From Acetomicrobium sp. S15 = DSM 107314 (GTDB lineage: Bacteria; Synergistota; Synergistia; Synergistales; Thermosynergistaceae), in NCBI RefSeq assembly GCF_016125955.1, contig NZ_JADEVE010000273.1, forward strand, positions 1 through 64,000: a stretch of 64,000 nt of DNA, read 5' to 3'. Shown in pieces: positions 15,662-24,803 of the stretch (position 1 is the first letter of the stretch; the number at the start of each line of letters is the position of its first letter). Both the position numbers and the translations under genes were made by a program. The notes beneath the pieces were generated by a model. That model was not told the DNA's origin. It saw nothing but the letters and a program-made list of their open reading frames with translations, and searched no databases.

Positions 15662-16677
15662 AAATCGAGGAAGGCAAGGTAAGTCGAGGGGGCGAATTGT
15701 ATAACTATCTGAAAGACAGGGTCCTCCAAGCTCGACAAGAGGAGCTCTCTCCCAATTTGGATCGTTTGGACTTTCGCGTCTATCGGTTGCAGGCCTCTCA
15801 TCATGTATTTAAGGTCGTCGAAAAGAAGAGCGGCATTGCGTTTTTGATAAAGTCCTATGCGGAAGACCAGGTGAACGACGAGATCAAGCGCAGGCGCTTT
15901 CAAAGGGAGCTCGAAAATGTGCATCTCCTTGAAAGGTTTGACATCGGCGGCGCTGGTCACTGCATTGCCGTTCCCTTCTTTGTGGATACAGAGCGCTTCC
16001 TGATCGCCTACCCGTTTTTTGAGGGTAAGGAGTTGAGCCATTACATAAAAAAGGCAGTCTTAAACGGTAAGGAAAAGACCCTCAAGCATAAACTCTCAGC
16101 CTTGGCAGATTTTTTGTACTCCCTCCACAAACACACTGACACTGAAGGCGTAGAGACTTCTCAAATTCTTCGGTCTTTTATGGGGAAGATTAAGAGAGCC
16201 GAGAGGGCAAACTTAATCGATGCGAATGCGGCGAGGCAAATGCGATGTCTCATCGAAAAATGGACCAAGCTTCCCCTTTTGAGGGATGGCCGAAAATGCC
16301 TTATCCATGGCGACGCTACGCCGTCTAACTTTCTATTCAAGAGAACCAGTGTGGCGGTTATAGACCTCGAAAATATCGCTTGGGGCGATCGTTCTTACGA
16401 CTTGGGTATGGTAGCCGGCGAGCTAAAGCACCAGTGCATGATGCACTCTGGGAACAGGTTTGCTGCAGAGGGTTATATAGGCCACTTCTATTGGGAATAC
16501 TCCCGCCGCTGCAGTGACCCCTGTAAGGCATTTAGGATACTTACCGCGAAAAATCCATTTTACATGGCCTATACAGAGTTCAGAATCGCCGGTAACGAGT
16601 GGCTCGCATGGGACCACAGGAAATGGCTCGCCTTTGAGGGCATGGAGTGCTTAAAGGCGCTCCATCGTGATAGGTGA
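15658..16677 (+). CDS. Aminoglycoside-phosphotransferase-like (APH) small-molecule kinase
   Basis: 339 residues with the APH/choline-kinase fold. The catalytic loop CLIHGDATPSNFLF (HGDxxxxN) and the metal-binding AVIDLENIAWGDRSYDLGM are intact. Upstream, FLIKSYAEDQVNDEIKRRRFQRELENVHLLE provides the nucleotide-binding Lys and Glu. The family phosphorylates hydroxyls on sugars, choline, homoserine or lipopolysaccharide heptose; nothing here fixes the acceptor. Overlap with the HAD-hydrolase gene suggests the kinase and phosphatase-like partner act on related metabolites. Confidence 0.75.
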   Translation: MKIEEGKVSRGGELYNYLKDRVLQARQEELSPNLDRLDFRVYRLQASHHVFKVVEKKSGIAFLIKSYAEDQVNDEIKRRRFQRELENVHLLERFDIGGAGHCIAVPFFVDTERFLIAYPFFEGKELSHYIKKAVLNGKEKTLKHKLSALADFLYSLHKHTDTEGVETSQILRSFMGKIKRAERANLIDANAARQMRCLIEKWTKLPLLRDGRKCLIHGDATPSNFLFKRTSVAVIDLENIAWGDRSYDLGMVAGELKHQCMMHSGNRFAAEGYIGHFYWEYSRRCSDPCKAFRILTAKNPFYMAYTEFRIAGNEWLAWDHRKWLAFEGMECLKALHRDR

Positions 16678-16682
16678 CCCTC

Positions 16683-16916
16683 ATGAGGTTTTCTAAGGAC
16701 TCCCTGGAGGACATAGCGCTTTTTGGCAGAGTGATCGCTACTGCTCTCCTGGTGGGCGGGTATATCTTCCTGGGGCTTTTCATCGGAAAGCACATCCATG
16801 ATCGCGGTGGACCGCCATGGTTGCCCCAGGTCGGTGCTTCCGTCGGCGCCATATTTGGCCTCTGGCAAGGTTGGGTTTTTCTCAAGGATCTCATAAAGAA
16901 GTGGCGCTCAAAGTAA
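16683..16916 (+). CDS. atpZ: AtpZ/AtpI-like small membrane protein
   Basis: About 77 residues with two transmembrane helices (ATALLVGGYIFLGLFIGKHI and GASVGAIFGLWQGWVFL) joined by a short polar loop with HDRGGPPWLPQ. This is the pattern of the AtpZ family of putative F1Fo-ATPase accessory proteins, reported as Mg/Ca transport or c-ring assembly factors. No ATP synthase genes are present in the window. The ATG at 16683 with AGGTGA 6 nt upstream is preferred; a GTG at 16674 overlapping the previous stop is also possible. Confidence 0.7.
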   Translation: MRFSKDSLEDIALFGRVIATALLVGGYIFLGLFIGKHIHDRGGPPWLPQVGASVGAIFGLWQGWVFLKDLIKKWRSK

Positions 16917-16960
16917 CGCGCTTAGCTCTGAAACCGCATAGACACTGAACTAATGACCGA

Positions 16961-16976
16961 TGTTTCACGTGAAACA
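16961..16976. other. parS: parS chromosome-partitioning site 1
   Basis: TGTTTCACGTGAAACA is an exact match to the canonical 16-bp ParB-binding parS palindrome (extended to 18 bp, 16960-16977). It lies between atpZ and corA, about 8.6 kb from parB. Confidence 0.98.
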
Positions 16977-17029
16977 TTCCTTCCTTTGAGCTTGCTTTCT
17001 TTGCGGATGTGCTGGGAGGCGAAGGCAGT

Positions 17030-18160
17030 TTGAATAGTGAAAAACCGTCAAGGCCTACAGACTCTGAAGCAGCTCCAAAAAAGTCAGAGGAATCTGTAAA
17101 GAGGCGCCGCCGAAAGGGTCTTATAAAACCCGGGCTACCTCCAGGGACCCTTATCCATGTAGGGGAACGAAAAACAGAGAGACCGAAGATCACCGCATTG
17201 CGCTATAGCGAAGACGACTTATCGATAAAAGTGATGGATGGTGCTGCTGAATGCCGGGCCAGTATGGGTTCAAAAGGTGTTCTTTGGGTCAACGTAGACG
17301 GCCTTCACGATCTGCAATTGATACAGTCTTTCGGAGAGCAATTTGGGATTCACCCTTTAGTCTTGGAAGATATCTGCAACACCACGCAACGCCCAAAAGT
17401 AGAAGATTACGGCGAGTATTTGTATGTAGTCCTCAAGATGGTAGATTATGATGAAGCACGCCAGGCTATCGATATAGAGCAAGTAAGCCTGATCCTTATG
17501 GATAAGTGCGTGCTCACCTTTCAGGAAAAGCCGGGCGATGTCTTTGATCCGGTGCGAGAACGACTCAGACTCAGCAAAGGGCTAATTCGCAAGGCCGGCG
17601 CCGATTACTTGGCTTACGCGCTGTTGGACTCCGTCGTAGATAGATATTTTCTGCTGCTCGAAAAGATAAGCGACGAGATTGAGGCTCTCGAAGAAGAAAT
17701 ACTTGAGACCGCCGGAGGAAAGTCAATTCAGAAACTCAACGCCCTCAAGCGCGATATGATATTTTTGAGGAAAACCGCTTGGCCTCTTCGTGAAATACTC
17801 TCTGGTCTTGAGCGCGGCAAAAGTTCCCTGATCGCTTCCGATACGTCAATCTACCTGAGAGACCTATATGACCATGCAATCCAGATAATCGACTCCGTGG
17901 AGACCTTGCGGGACATTCTTTCGGGAATGCTCGACATTTATTTATCCAGCGTCAGTAATCGAATGAACGAAGTCATGAAGGTGCTAACTATCATTGCCAC
18001 CGTTTTTATCCCCTTAACTTTTATCGCCGGTATCTACGGGATGAACTTCGCCTATATGCCAGAACTTGAAATTCCCTGGGCTTATCCGGTAGTTCTTGGC
18101 GTAATGGGCGGCATTGCCGGTGCCATGGTTTTATATTTCCGAAAGAAGAAATGGCTCTAA
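17030..18160 (+). CDS. corA: CorA-family magnesium/cobalt transporter
   Basis: About 376 residues: a basic N-terminal tail, a large cytoplasmic alpha/beta domain (LWVNVDGLHD ... FGIHPLVLEDI), long helices, and two C-terminal transmembrane helices flanking the signature YGMNF (GMN selectivity filter). It forms a pentameric Mg2+ channel. The start is set at a TTG at 17030 because GGGAGGCGAAGG lies just upstream; a GTG at 17009 overlaps that site. It begins about 50 bp after parS site 1. It ends in KKKWL, the basic C-terminus usual for CorA. Confidence 0.93.
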   Translation: MNSEKPSRPTDSEAAPKKSEESVKRRRRKGLIKPGLPPGTLIHVGERKTERPKITALRYSEDDLSIKVMDGAAECRASMGSKGVLWVNVDGLHDLQLIQSFGEQFGIHPLVLEDICNTTQRPKVEDYGEYLYVVLKMVDYDEARQAIDIEQVSLILMDKCVLTFQEKPGDVFDPVRERLRLSKGLIRKAGADYLAYALLDSVVDRYFLLLEKISDEIEALEEEILETAGGKSIQKLNALKRDMIFLRKTAWPLREILSGLERGKSSLIASDTSIYLRDLYDHAIQIIDSVETLRDILSGMLDIYLSSVSNRMNEVMKVLTIIATVFIPLTFIAGIYGMNFAYMPELEIPWAYPVVLGVMGGIAGAMVLYFRKKKWL

Positions 18161-18572
18161 CAAGGTGATAGCCATATAATTTTGATGGTTATGTGAACGA
18201 TCTGACGGTATTTTTGTCGCTTGATCAACGGATGTTGGCAAACTTTGACGGCCAAAACTTTATTTTCATATGTAAAGCGGTGGTGGACAAAAACCTCTTG
18301 AACTTTGGTCGGCGTTCCGCTTTTTGATAGTTGCCCGATTTTTTAATGGCCACGTACTTAGAAATCGTATTATACTATTGAATTAAACTTGACAGCGGCA
18401 AAGGAAGCGATTTAAATTGTCGTTTGCAGATGTCCTTTTTATCTCAACTGGGATAACAAGCTCGCCATGTCAGTCTGTCCACGGTAGAAAGCGGACTTAG
18501 TAGCGTATTGGTCTGACGGTTGATGCTAAGGAAGCAAAAGGTATATTTGCGGCAGAGGAGGTCTTTTAGCAG
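18161..18572. other. Intergenic region between corA and ilvD
   Basis: 412 bp with no gene. A plausible promoter TTGACA (18389-18394), 17-bp spacer, TTAAAT (18412-18417) lies about 155 bp before ilvD. An earlier TATACT-like box is at about 18370. No T-box specifier or leader peptide was recognised. Confidence 0.45.
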
Positions 18573-20258
18573 ATGCAAGAGTATAAGGATTCAAATTTGA
18601 GAAGCAGCGAGCTGGTAAACGGGATCGATCGCGCAGGACACCGAGCTCATCTTCGCGGCATAGGTCTTATCGACAAAGATATGAGCAGACCCTTCATCGG
18701 TATCGCTAACTCTTTTAACGAAATGCACCCCGGCCACATGCACTTGCGGCGATTGGCTGAAGCCGTAAAAGCAGGAGTGTTGCTGGGCGGCGGGATTCCA
18801 TTCGAATTTAACACCATCGCTATCTGTGACGGGCTTGCGCAGGGACATGAAGGCATGTGTTATGTTCTGCCCAGCCGAGAAATAATAGCGGATTCAATAG
18901 AGGTAATGGCACAAGCTCAGCGCTTGGATGGGCTGGTATGCATAGGCGGTTGCGACAAGATAGTGCCCGGAATGCTCATGGCTATGGCGAGACTTCCGAT
19001 TCCGACTATAATGCTGACAGGCGGCCCGATGTTGCCAGCCAAGTTTAAGGGTGAGGATAAAGCTATATACGAAGTCAGGGAAGCTTCTGGGCTCTGGAGT
19101 CGAGGTCTGTTGACCGACGAAGAGTTCAAAGAGTTCGAAGAATGCGTTATTCCGGGGCCTGGCTCTTGCGCGATGATGGGCACGGCCAATACTATGTCGG
19201 TCGTCGCGGAGGCGTTGGGGTTGGCGCTCCCCGGTTGCGCCACGATTCACGCGGTGGATTCCAAAAAAACGCGGACAGCGAAAGAGACTGGCATGAGGAT
19301 TGTAGAGCTGGTTATGCAAAATGCCGGACCTGCTTCCAAGTTTCTAACGGTGGAGGCTTTCGAAAACGCCATCCGCGTGGCGATGAGCGTAGGTGGGTCC
19401 ACCAATAGCCTCTTGCACATCCCTGCAATAGCGCGGGAAGTGGGGCTGCGAATAACGCCTGACGATTTCGAGAGGATCAGCAGACAGACGCCGTATCTGG
19501 CCAAAATCAAACCCTCTGGGAAACATACGCTGAAAGACCTGGATTCGGCAGGCGGGGTGCCTGCCGTGATGAAAGAGCTCTTAGAATTAGGTCTGCTCCA
19601 CGCGGACGTGCGCGGCGTTTCCGGCATGAGCGTTTTAGAAATTGCCTCAAGGGCGCACAATCGCGACGCGCAGGTCATAAAAAGAGCCACAGAGCCATAC
19701 GCTCCTTCTGGGAGCCTTGCCATATTGAAAGGGAGCCTTGCCCCTAATGGGGCTGTGGTCAAACAGACGGCCGTATCGGAGAAGATGCTGGTGTTTACCG
19801 GAAGAGCGAGGGTGTTCGAGTCTGAAGAGGCTTCTATCGAAGCAATGAGAAGCGGAGGTGTTAAGCCCGGCGATGTAGTGGTCATACGCTACGAGGGTCC
19901 CAAAGGGGGTCCCGGTATGAGAGAGATGCTGACGGCTACTACAACGTTGATGGGCATGGGTCTCGGAGAGTCCGTTGCCCTTGTAACCGACGGCAGATTC
20001 TCCGGTTCTACTCGTGGGCCTTGTGTCGGTCATGTTTCGCCGGAAGCGGCGGCGGGCGGACCGATTGCCTTCGTCAAAGACGGAGACGAGATCCTGATAG
20101 ACATCCCGGCAAGGCGACTCGACCTCTTGATAGACGCGAAGGAGATAGCTAAAAGGAAGGCGGAGTGGCAACCTCCAGAGTTGAAGGTGCAGTCCGGGTA
20201 TTTGGCAAGGTATTCTCGGAGCGTCTCTTCGGCCGATGAAGGTGCGGTGTTGAAATAG
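18573..20258 (+). CDS. ilvD: Dihydroxy-acid dehydratase IlvD
   Basis: Dehydrates 2,3-dihydroxy-isovalerate and 2,3-dihydroxy-3-methylvalerate to the 2-oxo acid precursors of valine, leucine and isoleucine. The 561-residue length matches the IlvD/Edd family. The Fe-S cysteines appear in [21 protein letters not shown] and [30 protein letters not shown] and [24 protein letters not shown] are further family blocks. AGAGGAGG precedes the ATG. It stands alone, with no other ilv or leu gene adjacent, so a sugar-acid dehydratase role cannot be excluded, though the sequence is IlvD-like throughout. Confidence 0.93.
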   Translation: MQEYKDSNLRSSELVNGIDRAGHRAHLRGIGLIDKDMSRPFIGIANSFNEMHPGHMHLRRLAEAVKAGVLLGGGIPFEFNTIAICDGLAQGHEGMCYVLPSREIIADSIEVMAQAQRLDGLVCIGGCDKIVPGMLMAMARLPIPTIMLTGGPMLPAKFKGEDKAIYEVREASGLWSRGLLTDEEFKEFEECVIPGPGSCAMMGTANTMSVVAEALGLALPGCATIHAVDSKKTRTAKETGMRIVELVMQNAGPASKFLTVEAFENAIRVAMSVGGSTNSLLHIPAIAREVGLRITPDDFERISRQTPYLAKIKPSGKHTLKDLDSAGGVPAVMKELLELGLLHADVRGVSGMSVLEIASRAHNRDAQVIKRATEPYAPSGSLAILKGSLAPNGAVVKQTAVSEKMLVFTGRARVFESEEASIEAMRSGGVKPGDVVVIRYEGPKGGPGMREMLTATTTLMGMGLGESVALVTDGRFSGSTRGPCVGHVSPEAAAGGPIAFVKDGDEILIDIPARRLDLLIDAKEIAKRKAEWQPPELKVQSGYLARYSRSVSSADEGAVLK

Positions 20259-20442
20259 GCAAAAAGTCACAATAGGTGGAGCTTTGAGGCTGGCATGTTT
20301 TTATAAAGGTTGTCCGGTTTTTGCTCGTTTTTGAAACAATTGGGACCGAAAACGTTAAGGCCTGTTGAGAGGAACACCTAAATGTGCCGGCCTCAAAGCT
20401 TGCTTTGGACAAATCCGCGTGGAGGCTAAATCGGGGCTATAA

Positions 20443-20458
20443 TGTTTCACGTGAAACA
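20443..20458. other. parS: parS chromosome-partitioning site 2
   Basis: A second exact TGTTTCACGTGAAACA, embedded in a 20-bp perfect palindrome (20441-20460), immediately upstream of the ribosome site of the HIT-protein gene. It is 3.5 kb from site 1. Confidence 0.98.
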
Positions 20459-20478
20459 TTACCGGTGGAGGTGGCTTA

Positions 20479-20964
20479 ATGCACACTCTCTTTGCTCCGT
20501 GGCGGATGGCTTACATTTCGCAGGCCGATAAGATCGAGTGCATATTCTGCGCTTTCCCAAGAGAGGACAAAGACGAAGAGCGGTTGATCCTCGTCAGGGG
20601 AGAAGAATGCTTTGTCATGCTCAATGCCTTTCCTTACAACCCCGGGCATCTCATGATAGCGCCTTATCGCCATACTGGGAATTACGACGATTTGACCAAT
20701 GACGAACTGTTAGAGATGAACCTCCTCGCCCAAAAATGCATAAAGGTCATAAGAAATGCCATGTCTCCTCAAGGCTTTAATTTGGGCGTAAATATGGGCA
20801 AGATTGCCGGCGCCGGCTTTGAGGGGCATGTGCATCTTCATTTGGTCCCGAGATGGAACGGGGATACGAATTTTATGCCTGTCGTGGGCGATGTGAAGGT
20901 ATTGCCGGAGGCGCTCCATGAGACATACAGGGCGCTTCTGGAGTGCTGGCGGAAATATGAATGA
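20479..20964 (+). CDS. HIT-family nucleotide hydrolase/transferase
   Basis: 161 residues. The histidine-triad signature HVHLHLVPRW is present, and an N-terminal CIFC with downstream histidines forms the zinc-site pattern of FHIT/Ap4A-phosphorylase-like bacterial HIT proteins. The substrate is probably a dinucleoside polyphosphate or nucleoside-phosphoramidate. The N-terminus MHTLFAPWRMAYI is typical of this subgroup. The start ATG follows GGTGGAGGTGG. It overlaps the next gene by 8 nt. Confidence 0.88.
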   Translation: MHTLFAPWRMAYISQADKIECIFCAFPREDKDEERLILVRGEECFVMLNAFPYNPGHLMIAPYRHTGNYDDLTNDELLEMNLLAQKCIKVIRNAMSPQGFNLGVNMGKIAGAGFEGHVHLHLVPRWNGDTNFMPVVGDVKVLPEALHETYRALLECWRKYE

Positions 20965-21580
20965 AGGCCCTTTCTTTGAGCCAGCTCACGAAGTGGATGT
21001 CGAGGTCACGATAAAGAGATCGCGCTTCATTGCTGCCGTGCGCAAAGTTCATTCGGAGGGCGAAGCGAGGGAGCGCATATCAGAGATCTCACATGTCCGG
21101 CGCGACGCTACGCACAATTGTTGGGCTTTTCGTGCCGGGCAAGTTGAAACCTGCTCCGATGCCGGGGAGCCTTCGGGCACAGCTGGAAGGCCTATCTTGG
21201 GCGCGATAAAGCGCAGCGGTCTAACACACGTTGCGGTTATAGTTAGCCGTTATTTCGGCGGGATAAAGCTCGGAGTCCGCGGCCTTATAGAGGCGTACGG
21301 CGGATGTGCTGCCTTGGCTTTGGAACAGGCAGGCAAGGCATCGTGGGTGCCGACTGAAAGGGCTTGCATCCTGGTTCCATACGAACGGCGCAATGCGCTT
21401 TTGGCCGATCTAAAAACCTTTGGCGTTAAAGAGGAAGACATTTCCGCAGAGTATAGCGAAAGCGTTAAGCTTGTAGTGCCGGTCCCTATTAGCTTCGCAA
21501 ATGAGGCAGAGGCCATGTTTGAAGCGTACAGGAGGCGCCTCTGGATAGAGGGATGGGAATGGCTGAAAGAACGAGGATAA
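20957..21580 (+). CDS. YigZ/IMPACT-family protein
   Basis: 207 residues. The N-terminal UPF0029 domain has the signature KRSRFIAAV, RDATHNCWAFR, DAGEPSGTAGRPIL and VIVSRYFGGIKLGVRGLIEAYGG. A C-terminal DUF1949 ferredoxin-like domain follows. The family is linked to translation control in eukaryotes (IMPACT) and is of unknown function in bacteria. The ATG at 20957 overlaps the end of the HIT gene. Confidence 0.88.
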   Translation: MNEGPFFEPAHEVDVEVTIKRSRFIAAVRKVHSEGEARERISEISHVRRDATHNCWAFRAGQVETCSDAGEPSGTAGRPILGAIKRSGLTHVAVIVSRYFGGIKLGVRGLIEAYGGCAALALEQAGKASWVPTERACILVPYERRNALLADLKTFGVKEEDISAEYSESVKLVVPVPISFANEAEAMFEAYRRRLWIEGWEWLKERG

Positions 21581-21859
21581 AGTCCATAGCCGTATCGTTT
21601 TTGGCTTTATTCTTCCTACTGTTTAACATCTCTAACAAACGGGCTCTCCCAACAGCTCGTAGCGGGGAACGATCACATGTGGAACAAGGTGCTCATCGAT
21701 GGAGAGTGATATCATGTTGATTGCACCTACGATGACCAATCGCATGAGGTTTCTTATAAATAATTTCTCAAAACAGATGCCGAGATGGAGTCCCTTGGAC
21801 GCACCTGGTCTTCTTCGGACAAAGCTTCTGTCTCCTTTCGTTAGGTTGGTTAAATCCTC

Positions 21860-22402
21860 ATGAAATCGCCTCGAGGCCTCATCTTAGCGGCTCTCTTTGC
21901 AGCCCTTACAGCAATAGGGGCGTATATACGCATCCCCTTCCCGGTTGTTCCTTTCACGCTCCAGGTCTTCTTCGTCTTGCTTTCTGGCGCGATCCTCGGC
22001 CCTCGGCGCGGGTGCGCTTCCCAACTGCTTTACCTTGCCATGGGATTATTGGGCCTCCCTGTATTTTCCGGCGGTGGGGGAGTGCAGTATGTGCTTCATC
22101 CCACATTCGGTTTTATATTGGGTTTCCCTGTAGCGTCATGGGTTGTGGGGACAATTTCAAGAATCGGGCGAGGTGAGAACTTCTGGCAATATTTGGCAGC
22201 GTCGTTAGCTGGCATTGCTGCGATCGATGCAATTGGTATCCTTGTCCTCTATCTAAATCTCAATTATCTGGCTGGAGTTCCGACATCCTTCTGGCGGGCA
22301 ATGCAAGTCGGCCTTTTCCCCTTCCTGGCATTCGACGCGGCGAAGGGCGTAGCCGTGGCGATCGTGGCTTTGAAGGTCAAGGAGCATTATCTCTTCTCTT
22401 AA
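21860..22402 (+). CDS. bioY: Biotin ECF-transporter substrate-binding subunit BioY
   Basis: 180 residues, six hydrophobic segments. BioY motifs are visible: LFAALTAIGAYIRIPFPVVPFTLQVFFVLLSGAILGPRRG near the N-terminus, GLLGLPVFSGGGG, and a C-terminal FDAAKGVAVAIVA. BioY captures biotin in the membrane and works with the shared EcfA/A'/T energising module, which is not in this window, or alone. The ribosome site is weak (AGGTTGG about 11 nt upstream). No clear BirA operator was found. Confidence 0.9.
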   Translation: MKSPRGLILAALFAALTAIGAYIRIPFPVVPFTLQVFFVLLSGAILGPRRGCASQLLYLAMGLLGLPVFSGGGGVQYVLHPTFGFILGFPVASWVVGTISRIGRGENFWQYLAASLAGIAAIDAIGILVLYLNLNYLAGVPTSFWRAMQVGLFPFLAFDAAKGVAVAIVALKVKEHYLFS

Positions 22403-22471
22403 TGAAGGCCGAAGGCAGATTAACTCCCGGATCTTAAACCTGGGCTCCCCTTGTTTGCCATCTGCCCCAGG

Positions 22472-22522
22472 GAATGTGAATGTGAATGTGAATGTGAGAG
22501 TGAGAGCAACATTCACATTCAC
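22472..22522. repeat. GAATGT tandem repeat forming a stem-loop
   Basis: Four consecutive GAATGT hexamers (22472-22495) are followed 13 nt later by ACATTCACATTCAC (22509-22522), the exact complement of 22482-22495. The result is a 14-bp stem downstream of bioY that can form in several registers. Confidence 0.7.
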
Positions 22523-22671
22523 CTTAAAGGAGAGGGGAGCTAAGAATTGCAAAAAAGCAAAGGCTCGCTTCTTAAAGTCAGTATTGATCAACGTATCTTC
22601 ACGCAATTTACCTATCAGGTTTTATGCCCTATAGTCCTTAAATATAAAGATTTTTATTTTTGCATCAGGTA

Positions 22672-22700
22672 TTGACATTAATTTTGCCAGGTGCTAATTT
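22672..22700 (+). promoter_or_regulatory. Promoter of TTT transporter cluster 1
   Basis: TTGACA (22672-22677), 17-bp spacer, TAATTT (22695-22700) preceded by TGC (extended -10). It is about 46 bp before the binding-protein ATG. Confidence 0.6.
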
Positions 22701-22745
22701 TAAATGCGCACAGAATGCAAAAATTTGCGATAAGGGGGAATCGGT

Positions 22746-23711
22746 ATGAAGAAGAGACGCTTTTGGACTCTGTTGAGTGCTGTGGCTATTTTGGCGATGG
22801 TAGGGGTTTGCGGTGTAGCAAGTGCGGCGGAGTGGCCAACGAAACCTATCACAATCATTGTCCCTCACGCAGCGGGTGGAGGCACTGATCTTATAGCGCG
22901 GTTGGTCTTTTCCTACGCAGAAAAGATTTTGGGTCAAAAGGTTATCATAGTTAACAAGCCGGGCGCGGCTACGGAGATAGGCCTTACAGAGCTTGCGTTG
23001 TCCAAGCCCGACGGCTATACCTGGGGATTTGCTAATTCGCCGCAAACCCAGAGCCTTCCCATAGCGCGTAAGACCAAATTTACGATGGAGAGCTTTGAGC
23101 CGTGCTGCAACATAGTGTATGATCCCGGCATCATCGTAGTGCGGACCGACAGCCAGTTTAAGAGCATGGAAGAATTTATCGGGTATGCGAAAGAAAACCC
23201 CGGCGTTATTACGATCGGCAATACCGGGAGGGGTTCTGACGACGACATCGCCGTTCGGCTAATGGAGCGGGAGACTGGTGTGAAGGTGACCCAAGTGCCC
23301 TTCGATGGAGCTGCACCTTTAACGACAGCGCTACTCGGTGGCCATATAGCTGCAGGGGCTATCAACGTCACAGAGGCCGTGCCATACGTCAACGCCCAAA
23401 AGATGCGGGCTTTGGCCGTAATGGACGAAGAACGTTCGCACCTCCTACCCGATGTCCCGACCTTCAAAGAGCTCGGCTATAACGTAGTGTCAGGTTCTGC
23501 GCGCGGGATATCTGCGCCGGCGGGAACGCCAAAAGAGATCATCGATAAGATGGCCACAGTCGTGAAACAGGTTCTGGACGATCCCGACTTCCAGAAGAAG
23601 GCAGAAGAAGCGAGCCAGCTCATCAAATATATGGGCCCCACAGAGTATAAAGAGTTCATGATGCAGATTTACAATGACTTAGAGGAAATGTATAAGCAGA
23701 GTCCTTGGTAA
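22746..23711 (+). CDS. TTT transporter solute-binding protein (TctC/BugT family), copy 1
   Basis: 321 residues with a signal peptide (MKKRRFWTLLSAVAILAMVGVCGVASA). The TctC pattern follows: WPTKPITIIVPHAAGGGTDLIAR, VVNKPGAATEIGL, YDPGIIVVR and LLPDVPTFKELGY. It captures a carboxylate and delivers it to the TctA/TctB permease encoded 2-3 kb downstream. A second, very similar binding-protein gene follows at once and shares an exact 80-bp DNA block with it. AAGGGGG precedes the start. Substrate unknown; the neighbouring aldolase and dehydrogenase suggest a hydroxy- or oxo-carboxylate. Confidence 0.92.
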   Translation: MKKRRFWTLLSAVAILAMVGVCGVASAAEWPTKPITIIVPHAAGGGTDLIARLVFSYAEKILGQKVIIVNKPGAATEIGLTELALSKPDGYTWGFANSPQTQSLPIARKTKFTMESFEPCCNIVYDPGIIVVRTDSQFKSMEEFIGYAKENPGVITIGNTGRGSDDDIAVRLMERETGVKVTQVPFDGAAPLTTALLGGHIAAGAINVTEAVPYVNAQKMRALAVMDEERSHLLPDVPTFKELGYNVVSGSARGISAPAGTPKEIIDKMATVVKQVLDDPDFQKKAEEASQLIKYMGPTEYKEFMMQIYNDLEEMYKQSPW

Positions 23712-23784
23712 GTGAAAGGTATTTCATGGAGGTCGGCGCAACTTCGGGCGCCGACCTTTCTGTTTCGGCGAGGAGGTGAAGCGG

Positions 23785-24750
23785 TTGTCTTGGCGCACTC
23801 TTGGTCGCATGGCTGTGGTAGTAATGGCGGTCCTCCTTTTCTGTTCATCTCTAAGTGTGGCGGAAGAGAGTTGGCCGTCCAAGCCTATAAATATGATCAT
23901 AGGTTGGTCTGCAGGGGGAGGTTCGGATATCACAGCACGCTTGTTATTCCCTTATGTGGAGAGGATTCTGGGTGCGAAGGTGATCATTGTAAACAAGCCT
24001 GGTGCCGGCGGGGAGATAAGTTTCGTGGAACTGGCGCATTCTAAGCCCGACGGCTATACCTGGGCTTGGACAAACACACCTAACGTGGTTTCGTTTCCGG
24101 TCATGCGAAAGACAAATTATTCACTGGAGGACTTCGAGCCGTGCTGCAACGTCATCTATGACCCAGGAGTTATAGTGGTTCGGGCCGACAGTCCCTTTAA
24201 AAGTATGGAAGAAATGCTCGATTACGCCCGCAAAAACCCAAGGAAAGTAACTGTATCCAATTCCGGCCTGGGGGGTGACGACTACATAGCAGTCAGACTG
24301 TTGGAAGAGGCTGCTGACATCAAAGTATCCCAGGTTGCCTTTGAGGGAGCCGGTGCAAATGTGCCAGCGATCCTCGGAGGGCACGTGGACGCCGGAGCAG
24401 TCAACGTAAGTGAGGTTAAACCTTATGTCGAAGGCGGCAAGATGCGGGCTTTGGCCGTAATGGACGAAGAACGTTCGCACCTCCTACCCGATGTCCCGAC
24501 CTTCAAAGAGCTCGGCTACGATGTAGTATCGGGCTCTGCGCGCGGTTTTTCGGCGCCTAAGGGAACGCCGATGGTCATAATAGAAAAGATGAGCCTTGCC
24601 GTTAAAGAAACGCTGGACGATCCCGACTTCAAGAAAAAAGCAGAAGAGGCGTATCAACTCATCAAATATATGGGCCCCGCAGAATATAAGCGCTACCTAT
24701 ACGAGCTACAAGATACCTTGAAGAGACTCTACGAAAAGAGCCCCTGGTGA
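23785..24750 (+). CDS. TTT transporter solute-binding protein (TctC/BugT family), copy 2
   Basis: 321 residues from a TTG at 23785 (AGGAGGTG at 23771-23778; an in-frame GTG at 23776 overlaps that site). Signal peptide, then SWPSKPINMIIGWSAGGGSDITAR and the same family blocks as copy 1. The sister proteins align along their length and are strongly conserved at YDPGxIVVRxDSxFKSMEE and MRALAVMDEERSHLLPDVP. Having two binding proteins for one permease may widen the substrate range or represent a recent duplication. Confidence 0.9.
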   Translation: MSWRTLGRMAVVVMAVLLFCSSLSVAEESWPSKPINMIIGWSAGGGSDITARLLFPYVERILGAKVIIVNKPGAGGEISFVELAHSKPDGYTWAWTNTPNVVSFPVMRKTNYSLEDFEPCCNVIYDPGVIVVRADSPFKSMEEMLDYARKNPRKVTVSNSGLGGDDYIAVRLLEEAADIKVSQVAFEGAGANVPAILGGHVDAGAVNVSEVKPYVEGGKMRALAVMDEERSHLLPDVPTFKELGYDVVSGSARGFSAPKGTPMVIIEKMSLAVKETLDDPDFKKKAEEAYQLIKYMGPAEYKRYLYELQDTLKRLYEKSPW

Positions 24751-24803
24751 ATTTACAGCTATAACTCTTCATATGTTTAGTCAAGGCGAGGAGGAAGGCT
24801 TAA

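Larger units (their letters stand above)
22403..22745. other. Intergenic region with GAATGT repeat hairpin and TTT promoter
   Basis: 343 bp with no gene. It contains a tandem-repeat hairpin (22472-22522) and, near its end, a promoter for the TTT binding protein. Confidence 0.6.

Noticed and set aside
18161..18572. Regulatory RNA upstream of ilvD
   Set aside because: No leader peptide rich in branched-chain codons, T-box or terminator was found; only a modest promoter.
22472..22522. CRISPR-like repeat
   Set aside because: The units are 6-bp contiguous hexamers with no spacers and no cas genes.
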